A stretch of DNA of 64,000 bases from contig CAVUEG010000006.1 of assembly GCA_963740525.1 (NCBI GenBank), forward strand, positions 558,001 to 622,000, read 5' to 3'. Under the pieces are notes generated by a model. That model was not told the DNA's origin and did not search any database. It worked only from the letters and a program-made list of their open reading frames with translations. The stretch's first letter is position 1, and every line of letters starts with the position of its first letter. The translations under genes and the position numbers were made by a program. The DNA is from CAVUEG01 sp963740525. Lineage in GTDB: Bacteria > Actinomycetota > Actinomycetes > Propionibacteriales > Nocardioidaceae. Below are positions 34,229-43,500 of the stretch, piece after piece.

Positions 34229-37018
34229 CTACCCGCCCGGCAGCTGCGTCCCGGCACCTCGGGCCAGCAGCTGAGCCAGCGTGAGCGCCTCCACGGAGGC
34301 CAGATCCGCGAGCTGGGTCCGGCAGGAGAAGCCGTCCGCCAGCACCACCGCGTCGGCCCCGGCAGCGCGTACGGCGGGCAGAAGCGCCAGCTCGGCGACC
34401 GCCACGGACACCTCGTAGTGCCCCTCCTCGACCCCGAAGTTCCCGGCCAGCCCGCAGCAGCCCCCCACCCGGACCACCGTCGCTCCCGACCGGGCCAGGA
34501 TCCGGGAGTCGGCCTCCCACCCGAGAACCGAGGCGTGGTGGCAGTGCGGCTGGGCGACCACGGTGGTCCCGCTGAGGTCCGGCGGCTCCCACCCCTCCAG
34601 CCCGGTGAGCAGCTCGGCGAGGGTCCGGACCCCCGCCGCCACCTCCGTGGCCCGCGGGTCGTCGAGGAGCTCGACGGCGTCACCGCGGAGGCTGGCCAGG
34701 CAGGAGGGCTCGAGGCCGAGCACCGGCACTCCGGAGGCCACGTAGGGATGCAGAGCGGCGACGGCTCGCCCGACCACCCGCCGCGCTGCGCCCAGCTGTC
34801 CCGTCGAGATCCAGGTGAGCCCACAACAGGCGCGGTCCGGGATCACGGCGGCACGGAGCCCCGCTGCGGCGAGAAGCTCGACCGCAGCCAGCGCCGACTC
34901 GCCGGCGAAGTGGTCGGTGAAGGTGTCGGCCCAGATCCACACGTCCGGTGAGCCCACGTGGTCGCGCCCGGCCCTCAGCGAGGTGGCGGAGAACGTGGGC
35001 AGCCCCCGCCGCTGGTCGATCCCTGCGACCCTCCTCGTCAGACGTGCGACCAGCGGCGACCGGAGAGCCCGGTTGACCACCGGCGCCACAGGCGCCGCGA
35101 GGCGAGCCCATCGGGGGAGCTGGCCCAGGGCGTAGTGGCTGCGCGGCCGCAGCCGCCGCCGGTACCTCTGGTGCAGCGCCTCGGCCTTGTACGTCGCCAG
35201 GTCGGTGCCGGTCGGGCAGTCGCTCGCACAGCCCTTGCAGGCCAGGCAGAGGTCGAGGGCGTCCCCGACCGCCTGATCCCCCCACCCGTGGACCAGCGAG
35301 CCGTTCACGAGCTCCTGGAGCACCCGCGCGCGGCCGCGAGTCGAGTCCTTCTCCTCGCGCGTGGCCAGGTACGACGGGCACATCACCCCGCCGGAGGCCG
35401 TGGTGTCGCTGAGGCATTTGCCGACGCCCGTGCAGCGATGCACCGCGTCACCGAACGAGCCTCCGTCGTGGGTGAATCGCAGGAGGGTGGGCGCTCGCCG
35501 CTCCGTGGCGGCGGTTCGGCCCGCCTGGCCCAGCCGCAGGTCGGCGTCGAAGGGTGCCGGATCGACCAGGATTCCGGGGTTGAGCAGGTTCTGCGGGTCG
35601 AAGACCCGTTTCACCCGGGCGAAGAGCTCGATCGTGCCGGCGTCGTACATCCGGGGCAGGAGCTCCGACCTCGCCCGCCCGTCCCCGTGCTCCCCCGACA
35701 TGCTCCCGCCGTACGACGCGGCGAGGTCGGCCGCCTGCTCGACGAAGGCCCGGAACCGGTCCCGTCCCCCGGGATTCTCGAGCTCGAAGTCGATCCGGAC
35801 GTGCACGCAGCCGCTGCCGAAGTGTCCGTAGGGGACTCCTGCCAAGTGGTGCTCGCCGAGGAGCGCGTCGAAGTCACGCAGGTACCCCCCCAGCTTCTCG
35901 GGAGGCACGGCCGCGTCCTCCCACCCCGAGTGCGCGGGCCTCGCCAGGCTTCGGGCGGCCAGGCCGGCGCCATCCTCGCGGATCCGCCACAGCGCCGCCA
36001 TCTCGGCCGCGTCGCTCACCACCCGATGCGGCACGCCGGCCGAGCGAGCGACCGCCTCGGCGGCCGCCCTGGCCTCGGCCTCGGAGTCACCGGTCACCTC
36101 CACGAAGAGCCAGCCCTCTCCCACCGGCAGGTCGGGCACCGCTCCAGGGCGAGCCCCCACCACGTCGACGATCCGCGAGTCGAGACCCTCGCAGGCGACG
36201 AGCGGGTGGGAGAGCAGCGACGGAGTCGCGTCGGCCGCGGTCGCCATGTCGGGGTAGCCGAGCACTGCCAGGGCCCGCGCCGCCGGCTCGTCCACGAGCT
36301 CGACGGTGGCCTCGAGGACCACGGCCAGCGTGCCCTCGGAGCCGACCAGGAACCGGTCGAGGCGCCTGCCGCTCTCGGGCAGCAGGTGCTCCAGGGAGTA
36401 TCCCGACACCTGGCGGCTGAACCGTCCGAAGCCGGTGCGGATCCGCTCCAGGTTGGCGGAGACCAGCGCCTCCAGGCCGGGGACCGCGTCCGCGGTCGAG
36501 GTCACCACTCCGGCCGCCGTCACCAGCCGCATGCCGGCGATGTTGTCGGCGGTCCTGCCGTAGCCGAGCGCCCGCGAGCCGCAGGCGTTGTTGCCGAGCA
36601 TGCCGCCGATGGTGCAGCGGGTGTGCGTCGACGGGTCGGGCCCGTAGCGCAGCCCGACCGGCGTGGCCAGACGCTGGAGGGACGCGTGCACGACTCCGGG
36701 CTGCACCCTCGCCGTCCGCGCCTCGCGGTCGAGCTCGATCACGCGGGTGAGATGGCGCGAGGTGTCGACCACGATGCCCTCCCCCACCGCATTGCCCGCG
36801 ATCGAGGTGCCGGCGCCCCGCATCGTCAGGGGTACGCCGACCTCGCCGGCCGTGACGACCGTCGCCACGAGCTCGTCCGTGTCACGGGGGCGGACCACCA
36901 CACGGGGGACCACCCGGTAGAGCGAGGCATCGGTCGAGTACATCGCCCGCGTGAGCGTGGAGTCGTCGACATCGGTGACGCCGTTGCGGCGCAGCGCGTC
37001 GACCAGCCCGCGGCTCAC
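34229..37018 (-). CDS. FAD-binding and Fe-S-binding 2-hydroxyacid dehydrogenase (YdiJ/D-2-hydroxyglutarate dehydrogenase-like)
   Basis: A 929-residue fusion. Residues about 40-230 are the PCMH-type FAD domain, with RGAGTSIAGNAVGEGIVVDT and DPSTHTRCTIGGMLGNNACG. A C-terminal oxidase cap follows (about 250-520; GSGCVHVRIDFEL, SGEHGDGRARSELLPRMY). Then come a ferredoxin-like part with CTGVGKC and CLACKGCASDCP, and two CCG-type segments (CCGLTW and CCGLAGNFG) as in GlpC/LutA. This architecture is that of E. coli YdiJ, a D-2-hydroxyglutarate dehydrogenase, and of some D-lactate dehydrogenases. The GTG start overlaps the preceding gene's stop. Its linkage to the transhydrogenase two genes upstream favours D-2-hydroxyglutarate as substrate; inferred. 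Confidence 0.82.
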   Translation of the reverse strand: MSRGLVDALRRNGVTDVDDSTLTRAMYSTDASLYRVVPRVVVRPRDTDELVATVVTAGEVGVPLTMRGAGTSIAGNAVGEGIVVDTSRHLTRVIELDREARTARVQPGVVHASLQRLATPVGLRYGPDPSTHTRCTIGGMLGNNACGSRALGYGRTADNIAGMRLVTAAGVVTSTADAVPGLEALVSANLERIRTGFGRFSRQVSGYSLEHLLPESGRRLDRFLVGSEGTLAVVLEATVELVDEPAARALAVLGYPDMATAADATPSLLSHPLVACEGLDSRIVDVVGARPGAVPDLPVGEGWLFVEVTGDSEAEARAAAEAVARSAGVPHRVVSDAAEMAALWRIREDGAGLAARSLARPAHSGWEDAAVPPEKLGGYLRDFDALLGEHHLAGVPYGHFGSGCVHVRIDFELENPGGRDRFRAFVEQAADLAASYGGSMSGEHGDGRARSELLPRMYDAGTIELFARVKRVFDPQNLLNPGILVDPAPFDADLRLGQAGRTAATERRAPTLLRFTHDGGSFGDAVHRCTGVGKCLSDTTASGGVMCPSYLATREEKDSTRGRARVLQELVNGSLVHGWGDQAVGDALDLCLACKGCASDCPTGTDLATYKAEALHQRYRRRLRPRSHYALGQLPRWARLAAPVAPVVNRALRSPLVARLTRRVAGIDQRRGLPTFSATSLRAGRDHVGSPDVWIWADTFTDHFAGESALAAVELLAAAGLRAAVIPDRACCGLTWISTGQLGAARRVVGRAVAALHPYVASGVPVLGLEPSCLASLRGDAVELLDDPRATEVAAGVRTLAELLTGLEGWEPPDLSGTTVVAQPHCHHASVLGWEADSRILARSGATVVRVGGCCGLAGNFGVEEGHYEVSVAVAELALLPAVRAAGADAVVLADGFSCRTQLADLASVEALTLAQLLARGAGTQLPGG

Positions 37019-37518
37019 ACGTGGTCCGGCGGCCGGTACCTGACGAGCACGAGGTGGACCAGGTGAGCCAGCACGGCCAGCACGAAGACACTCATCACGA
37101 CCCACTGCAGCGACCCGAGGCGCGGGTCGTCCTGCCGCGCCACGACGGTGGTGAGCACGACGACGACCGTGAGCAGCCCCATCACGAGCGCACCCGTGGT
37201 GTAGAGGTCCTCGCGCACCATCTCGCGCAGCTCGGTCTCGTGCTCCTCTGCCGTCCAGTACTCACGGTGCGGCACGTTGAACATCCGCAGCGGCATCCGG
37301 TCGCTCCAGCGGGCGACCGTCCAGAACAGGGCAGCCATCAGCACTCCGAGCACCATCAGCTCGTTGAGCGCCTCGCCACGGCTGGTCTCCCGGTCCGGCT
37401 GCCCGGTGAAGCTGAAGTGCACGGCCACCCGCTCCGGCAGCAGCACCGCTGCGGCGAGCAACGCCACCAGGAAGGCCAGCAGGCTGAGCAGGTAGATGCG
37501 TCGGGCTCGGGTCACCAC
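37015..37518 (-). CDS. Small membrane protein, DUF1648/SdpI-like
   Basis: A 167-residue integral membrane protein. Four hydrophobic segments are visible: about 8-27 (LLSLLAFLVALLAAAVLLP), 52-68, 107-128 and 138-160. The stretch RVAVHFSFTGQPDRETSR after the first segment is the DUF1648 signature seen in SdpI-type immunity proteins. Its GTG start overlaps the transhydrogenase stop by seven bases and its own stop overlaps the next gene, so it is translationally coupled on both sides. Role unknown. Confidence 0.7.
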   Translation of the reverse strand: MVTRARRIYLLSLLAFLVALLAAAVLLPERVAVHFSFTGQPDRETSRGEALNELMVLGVLMAALFWTVARWSDRMPLRMFNVPHREYWTAEEHETELREMVREDLYTTGALVMGLLTVVVVLTTVVARQDDPRLGSLQWVVMSVFVLAVLAHLVHLVLVRYRPPDHV

Positions 37519-38783
37519 AGCTCCATCGATCGGGTCAGGATGCCGGCGACGTCGTCCTCGGTGACCTCACGGGGGGCCGTTGCCAGCAGTCGCTGCTGCT
37601 GCATCGTCCCCGAGGCGAGATCGGACACGTCACCGTCGTCGTACCCCACGGCGGAGAGGCCGTTGGGGAGCGCGATGTCGCGCATCAGGCGTGAGAGTAC
37701 GTCGGGCAGCGAGTCCGGCTCGTGCCCGGCCCGGGGACCACCGGGCTCGAGCAGCTCCGCAGCCCGCAGGTGACGCTCCGGAGACGCCTCGAAGGTGAAC
37801 CGGAAGGCCTCGGCCGCGGTGAGACTGACCGCCATGCCGTGCGGCACGAGCGGTTCGTCGTCGGGATAGCCGTCGGGGTGGAAGTCCTTGACCCGGCCGG
37901 CGATCGGGTACGCGTTCGCGTGCGGGATGTGCACCCCGGCGTTGCCGAAGCCCATCCCGGCGAACGTCGCGGCGAGCGCCATCTGCTCCCGTGCGTCCTC
38001 GTCGGCGCCGTGCCGCACCGCCTGCCGGAAGGCCCCGGCCAGCAGGCTCATCGCCTTCTCCGACCACATGTCGGCGATCGGGTTCGAGCCGCAGTAGGGC
38101 ACCCGGTCCTCCGGGCGCTTGCGGGGGTACGCCGTGTAGGGACGGGCGGTGTAGCTCTCCAGGGCATGGCAGAGGATGTCCATCCCGGCGGCCGCGGTCA
38201 CGCCCGTCGGCTGGCTCATGGTCAACCCCGGGTCGACGACGGCCAGCGTGGGTCGAAGCATGGGGTGTGAGATCCCAGTCTTCACCTTCTGTGCGAGCAC
38301 GTCGAGGACGCAGATCGTGGTGCTCTCGCTTCCGGTGCCCGTCGTCGTCGGCACCGCCACCAGTGGCTTGAGCGGGTGCTGTGGCCTGCGGGCCCGGCCG
38401 ACGGGAGCGTTGATGTAGTCCATCAGCTCGCCGTCGTTGGTCGTGAGCAGGTTCACCGCCTTGGCGGTGTCGATCGCCGACCCTCCCCCGACGGCGACGA
38501 ACGCGTCCCACGGGCCGGTCTCACGGGCGTGCTCGATGGCCGCGACCAGGCTCTCGTCGGTGGGCTCGACGTGGGCCTCGCCGTACACCACGACCTCGAT
38601 GCCGTACGCCGCGATCCGCTCGGCCACCCGCTGCGGATGCCCGACCGCCATCACTCCCGGGTCCGAGATCACGAGCACCCGGCGGGCTCCGAGGGCCGCG
38701 AGGTCGCAGCCGATCTCGTCCGAGGCGCCCCGTCCGAACTTGAGGGCCGGGGCTCCGTAGGTGAAGACCGACTCGTCGTTCAT
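37512..38783 (-). CDS. Iron-type alcohol dehydrogenase, hydroxyacid-oxoacid transhydrogenase (ADHFE1)-like
   Basis: A 423-residue group III metal-dependent dehydrogenase. NAD-binding region: VGGGSAIDTAKAVNLLTTND. Metal ligands should be Asp and His in GMDILCHALESY and His residues in GVHIPHANAYPIAG and VPHGMAVS. The blocks YCGSNPIADMWSEKAM and FAGMGFGNAGVH are those of the hydroxyacid-oxoacid transhydrogenase branch, which oxidises 4-hydroxybutyrate to succinate semialdehyde while reducing 2-oxoglutarate to D-2-hydroxyglutarate. Start at 38783 overlaps the double-Nudix stop. Subfamily is based on recalled motif resemblance and needs alignment. Confidence 0.8.
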   Translation of the reverse strand: MNDESVFTYGAPALKFGRGASDEIGCDLAALGARRVLVISDPGVMAVGHPQRVAERIAAYGIEVVVYGEAHVEPTDESLVAAIEHARETGPWDAFVAVGGGSAIDTAKAVNLLTTNDGELMDYINAPVGRARRPQHPLKPLVAVPTTTGTGSESTTICVLDVLAQKVKTGISHPMLRPTLAVVDPGLTMSQPTGVTAAAGMDILCHALESYTARPYTAYPRKRPEDRVPYCGSNPIADMWSEKAMSLLAGAFRQAVRHGADEDAREQMALAATFAGMGFGNAGVHIPHANAYPIAGRVKDFHPDGYPDDEPLVPHGMAVSLTAAEAFRFTFEASPERHLRAAELLEPGGPRAGHEPDSLPDVLSRLMRDIALPNGLSAVGYDDGDVSDLASGTMQQQRLLATAPREVTEDDVAGILTRSMELW

Positions 38784-39667
38784 GCGCCCGAGGCTAGCGC
38801 GGTCGCGAGCGCGTGCCGCACGACGTCGAGCACCTCGACCCGGCCCGCCTCGACATCGGCCACCGGCACCCAGGCGGCCAGGTCGGTGGTGCCGTCGCGT
38901 TCCACCACCGAGGGCTCGGCTCCCGCTGGCGCGGTCGCGGAGAACAGCAGGTGCACGCCGTGGAAGTCCTGGGTGCGGCCACTCGGAGCCGTGCCGGTGA
39001 AGTGCACGTCGTGGACGTCGAGCAGGTCCCCCACCTCGACCCGGAGGCCGCACTCCTCCTCCACCTCGCGGACCACCGCGTGGCTCGGCCGTTCGCCATG
39101 GTCGACGCCGCCCCCCGGTAGCGTCCAGGACCCCGCGTGGTGCCCGAGTGCGGAGATCCGGGTGAGCAGGATCGAGCCGTCCCTGATGACCACGGCGTAG
39201 GCAGCGAGCCGCTGCATCGTGGCGGCCTCGTGGTCCGTGAGAGCCTCGCGCACGAGCGAGACGACCGGGACCGAACCGGAGATGACATCGGCTACCGGGT
39301 GCCAGGCCGCGTCCACGGTCGACCCGTCCTTCTCGACCACCCGCGGCTCGGGCGCGTCCACGGGGACCCAGCCCTCGAAGACCAGGCGCACGCTGTGCAG
39401 GTCGGTGTGGTGCCCGTTCCACTCACCCTCCCGGTGCAGGGAGTACACCCGGGCGTGGTCACCGATCGTGACCGAGAGCCCGGTCTCCTCGTGCACCTCG
39501 CGGACCACGCCGTCGCGCGGGTTCTCCCCGAAGTCGACGCCGCCGCCGGGGAGCGTCCACAGTGGCGTGGCCGCGAGACGCTCGGCCAGCCGCGACAGCA
39601 GGATCCGCCCGTCCCGGATGATCACGGCGTACGCCGCCAGACGCTGTCGCTGCATCTTCCCCGGCAT
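38780..39667 (-). CDS. Protein with two tandem Nudix hydrolase domains
   Basis: A 295-residue protein made of two repeats of one Nudix domain. Each starts with a near-identical strand (RLAAYAVIIRDGRILLSR and RLAAYAVVIRDGSILLTR). The Nudix boxes are GGVDFGENPRDGVVREVHEE (domain 1, box ends TGL) and GGVDHGERPSHAVVREVEEE (domain 2, ends CGL), both complete with the REXXEE metal ligands, so both may be active. The second repeat begins near residue 151. Nudix enzymes hydrolyse nucleoside diphosphate derivatives; the substrate is unknown. It is the first coupled gene of the transhydrogenase operon. Confidence 0.88.
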   Translation of the reverse strand: MPGKMQRQRLAAYAVIIRDGRILLSRLAERLAATPLWTLPGGGVDFGENPRDGVVREVHEETGLSVTIGDHARVYSLHREGEWNGHHTDLHSVRLVFEGWVPVDAPEPRVVEKDGSTVDAAWHPVADVISGSVPVVSLVREALTDHEAATMQRLAAYAVVIRDGSILLTRISALGHHAGSWTLPGGGVDHGERPSHAVVREVEEECGLRVEVGDLLDVHDVHFTGTAPSGRTQDFHGVHLLFSATAPAGAEPSVVERDGTTDLAAWVPVADVEAGRVEVLDVVRHALATALASGA

Positions 39668-39676
39668 GACCTGAGT

Positions 39677-40438
39677 CTATGCAGCCCCGGGGGTCCAGCC
39701 GGGCGGCACCGCCGAGCGGGGCACCGGGTTCAGCGACAGCGCTTCCTCGAGTCCGAGAGCCCTGCCGCCGAGATGCGCGGGATGCCACCGGGGCGACTCG
39801 CCCGGCGGGGGCTGGTGCCGCTCCTGACGCTGCAGCCCGTCCAGGAGGACCTGCAGCGCGGAGCCGAGCAGCCTGGTCCCGTCGGCCGGGCCGGTCCCTG
39901 AGGGAAGGGTCAGCGGGCTGCCGACCACGACATCGACCGGCTGGCCGCGCCGGACCTGACGAAGCCCGGGCGAGAACGTCCGTTGCGGACCCCAGACCGC
40001 CATGGGCACCAGCGGCGCGCCGGTCTCCAACGCCAGACTGACCGCTCCCCGCATGAGAGGACGGACGGTGAAGGCCAGGCTGATCCCGGCCTCCGGGTAG
40101 ATCCCGACCGCCTCCCCCGCGCGGAGGGCTGACCGGGCCCTGAGGTAGGCGTGGGCGGGCGCCTCCCGGTCGACCGGGACGTGGCCCATGGCGTCCATCG
40201 CGCGGCGTACGACCGGCAGGTTCCACACGTCGTGGCGGGTCAGGAACCGCACGTAGCGTCCGCGGCGCACGGCGGCCAGCTCGACCAGCAGGAAGTCCAC
40301 GTAGGAGACATGCGTCGAAGCCAGGATCACCGGACCGGTCGCCGGGATGTGCTCCGAGCCGGTGATCGCGATGTCGTAGCCCAGGACGCGCATCAGCGTG
40401 CGTCCGAGCCCGTTGGCGAGCGAGTAGACCGGTTCCAC
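39677..40438 (-). CDS. 1-acyl-sn-glycerol-3-phosphate acyltransferase family protein (PlsC-like)
   Basis: A membrane-associated acyltransferase of about 253 residues. The catalytic H-x4-D box is STHVSYVDF; motif III is YPEAGIS rather than the usual FPEGTRS, and VPMAVWGPQRTFSPG is motif IV. Such enzymes acylate lysophosphatidic acid or related acceptors. I take the GTG at 40438, with AAGGA seven bases upstream; the frame opens at 40516, inside the rpoC terminator, so earlier starts are unlikely. A second GTG at 40465 is possible. Confidence 0.8.
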   Translation of the reverse strand: MEPVYSLANGLGRTLMRVLGYDIAITGSEHIPATGPVILASTHVSYVDFLLVELAAVRRGRYVRFLTRHDVWNLPVVRRAMDAMGHVPVDREAPAHAYLRARSALRAGEAVGIYPEAGISLAFTVRPLMRGAVSLALETGAPLVPMAVWGPQRTFSPGLRQVRRGQPVDVVVGSPLTLPSGTGPADGTRLLGSALQVLLDGLQRQERHQPPPGESPRWHPAHLGGRALGLEEALSLNPVPRSAVPPGWTPGAA

Positions 40439-40477
40439 GAGGCCATCCTTGCCTACCGCGGCCACACGTCTCCCGAG

Positions 40478-40521
40478 ATGCGATGAACCCCCGCTCCGAC
40501 AGGAACGGGGGTTCATCGCAT
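40478..40521 (-). terminator. Terminator after rpoC
   Basis: A perfect 16-bp stem (40478-40493 with 40506-40521) around a 12-base loop, beginning ten bases past the rpoC stop. It closes the rpoB-rpoC operon. No U-tract. It is symmetrical, so it could work on either strand, but no plus-strand gene ends here. Confidence 0.85.
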
Positions 40522-40531
40522 ACGGCTGGGA

Positions 40532-43500
40532 TCAGCTCTGGTAGGACCCGAAGTCGAAGTCGTCCAGCGCCACGGCCTGGCCACCGGAGTTGCCGAAGTC
40601 GTAGTCGTAGTTGTCGTAGCCGGTCACGGAGTACGCCGCGGCGCGGGCCTCCTCGGTGGGCTCCACCCGGATGTTGCGGTACCTCTCGAGACCGGTACCA
40701 GCCGGGATCAGCTTTCCGATGATCACGTTCTCCTTCAGACCGCGCAGCGAGTCGGACTTGCCGTGGATGGCAGCGTCCGTGAGCACTCGGGTCGTCTCCT
40801 GGAAGGAGGCGGCCGAGAGCCACGACTCGGTGGCGAGCGAGGCCTTGGTGATGCCCATCAGCACCGGACGACCCGAGGCCGGCTTGCCGCCCTCGGAGAC
40901 GACGCGGCGGTTCTCCTCCTCGAAGCGCACCCGGTCGACCAGGTCGGACGGGAGCAGGTTCGTCTCGCCGGACTCGATGACCGTGACCCGGCGCAGCATC
41001 TGCCGCACGATGATCTCGATGTGCTTGTCGTGGATCGACACACCCTGGCTGCGGTACACCGCCTGGACCTCGTCCACCAGGTGCTCCTGCGCCTTGCGGA
41101 CGCCGAGCACGCGGAGCACGTCCTGCGGGTCCGGGGTGCCCTGCGTCAGCTGCTGGCCGACCTCGACGTGGTCACCCTCGTCGACGGTCAGGCGCGAGCG
41201 CTTGCTGATCGGGTACTCCTGGACCTCGGAGCCGTCATCGGGCGTGACCAGGATCTTCTTGGCCTTGTCCGTCTCGTCGATGCTGATCCGACCGGCGGCC
41301 TCGGAGATCGGCGAGCGACCCTTGGGCTGGCGGGCCTCGAAGAGCTCGACCACGCGGGGAAGACCCTGCGTGATGTCGTCCGCGGAGGCCACACCACCGG
41401 TGTGGAAGGTGCGCATGGTCAGCTGCGTGCCGGGCTCACCGATCGACTGCGCCGCGATGATGCCGACGGCCTCTCCGATGTCGACCAGCTTTCCGGTGGC
41501 CAGCGAGCGGCCGTAGCACTTGGCGCAGGTGCCGGTCTTGGCGTCACAGGTCAGCACGGAGCGGACCTTGACCTCCTCGATCCCGGCGGCGACCAGGCCG
41601 TCGATCTTGACGTCGCCGAGGTCCTCACCGGCGGTGGCGAGCACCTCCCCGGTCTTCGGGTGGGTGACCTCGACGGACGAGGCACGGGCGTACGCCGCGG
41701 TCTCGGCGTTCTCCGCCTTGACGACGCGACCGTCCTCGAGGCGCTCGCCGATCCGCTTGGGCAGACCGCGCTCGGTGCCACAGTCGTCCTCACGGATGAT
41801 GACGTCCTGCGAGACGTCCACCAGACGCCGGGTGAGGTACCCCGAGTCAGCGGTACGCAGCGCGGTGTCGGCCAGACCCTTGCGGGCACCGTGGGTGGCG
41901 ATGAAGTACTCGAGCACCGACAGGCCCTCGCGGAAGTTCGCCTTGATCGGGCGCGGGATGATGTCGCCCTTCGGGTTCGCCACGAGGCCACGCATGGCCG
42001 CGATCTGACGGACCTGCATCATGTTTCCGCGAGCACCCGAGTGGACCATCATGTAGATCGGGTTGTCCTGGTCGAAGTTGGCGTCCATCGCCTCAGCGAC
42101 CTTGTTCGACGCCTGCGTCCAGATCTCGATGAGCTCCTGACGACGCTCGTCGTCGGTGATCAGGCCGCGCTCGAACTGCTGCTGCACCTTGGCGGCGAGA
42201 GCCTCGAAGACGGACAGGATCTCCTTCTTGTTCGCCGGCGTGACGACGTCCTCGATCGAGACCGTGACACCCGAGCGCGTGGCCCAGGCGAAGCCGGTGT
42301 CCTTGAGGGCGTCGAGCGACGTTGCGACCTCGACCTTGGTGTAGCGCTCGGCGAGGTCGTTCACGATCACGCCGAGCTGCTTCTTGCCCACCTCGTAGTC
42401 GACGAAGGCGTAGTCCGCGGGCAGTGCCTCGTTGAACAGCGCCCGGCCCAGGGTCGTGGGCAGGGTCAGCGACTGACCCGGCTCCCAGCCCTCGGGAAGG
42501 GTCGCGTCGATCGGAGGCACGATGCCGGTGAAGCGGATCCGCACCTTGCTCTGCAGCGAGATCTCGCCACGGTCGAACGCCATCATGGCCTCCGACGTGG
42601 AGGAGAACGCCCGCCCCTCGCCCGGCTGACCGTCGCGGTCCAGGGTGAGGAAGTAGATGCCGATGATCATGTCCTGGGTCGGCATCGTGACCGGGCGGCC
42701 GTCGGACGGCTTGAGGATGTTGTTCGTCGAGAGCATCAGGATCCGCGCCTCGGCCTGGGCCTCGGCGGACAGCGGCAGGTGCACCGCCATCTGGTCACCG
42801 TCGAAGTCGGCGTTGAACGCCGAGCAGACGAGCGGGTGGATCTGGATCGCCTTGCCCTCGATGAGCTGGGGCTCGAACGCCTGGATGCCGAGACGGTGAA
42901 GCGTGGGTGCACGGTTCAGCAGCACCGGGTGCTCGGCGATGACCTCTTCGAGGACGTCCCACACGACCGGACGCGCGCGCTCCACCATCCGCTTCGCGGA
43001 CTTGATGTTCTGCGCGTGGCTGAGGTCGACGAGCCGCTTCATCACGAACGGCTTGAAGAGCTCCAGAGCCATCTGCTTGGGCAGACCGCACTGGTGCAGC
43101 TTCAGCTGCGGGCCGACCACGATGACCGAACGGCCGGAGTAGTCGACGCGCTTGCCGAGGAGGTTCTGACGGAAGCGACCCTGCTTGCCCTTGAGCATGT
43201 CGGAGAGCGACTTCAGCGGCCGGTTGCCCGGACCCGTGACGGGACGACCACGGCGACCGTTGTCGAACAGCGAGTCCACGGCCTCCTGGAGCATCCGCTT
43301 CTCGTTGTTGACGATGATCTCCGGGGCCCCGAGGTCGAGCAGACGCTTGAGTCGGTTGTTCCGGTTGATCACGCGGCGGTACAGGTCGTTCAGGTCCGAG
43401 GTGGCGAAACGGCCACCGTCGAGCTGGACCATCGGACGCAGGTCCGGAGGAATGACCGGGACTGCGTCAAGGACCATGCCGCGCGGGCTGTTGGTCGTCT

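Noticed and set aside
34958..37066. A 702-codon open frame antisense to the FAD/Fe-S dehydrogenase
   Set aside because: Same shadow effect; the opposite strand has clear FAD, Fe-S and CCG motifs.
40444..40516. Acyltransferase start at 40516
   Set aside because: It lies inside the rpoC terminator stem and has no ribosome-binding site; the GTG at 40438 has one.
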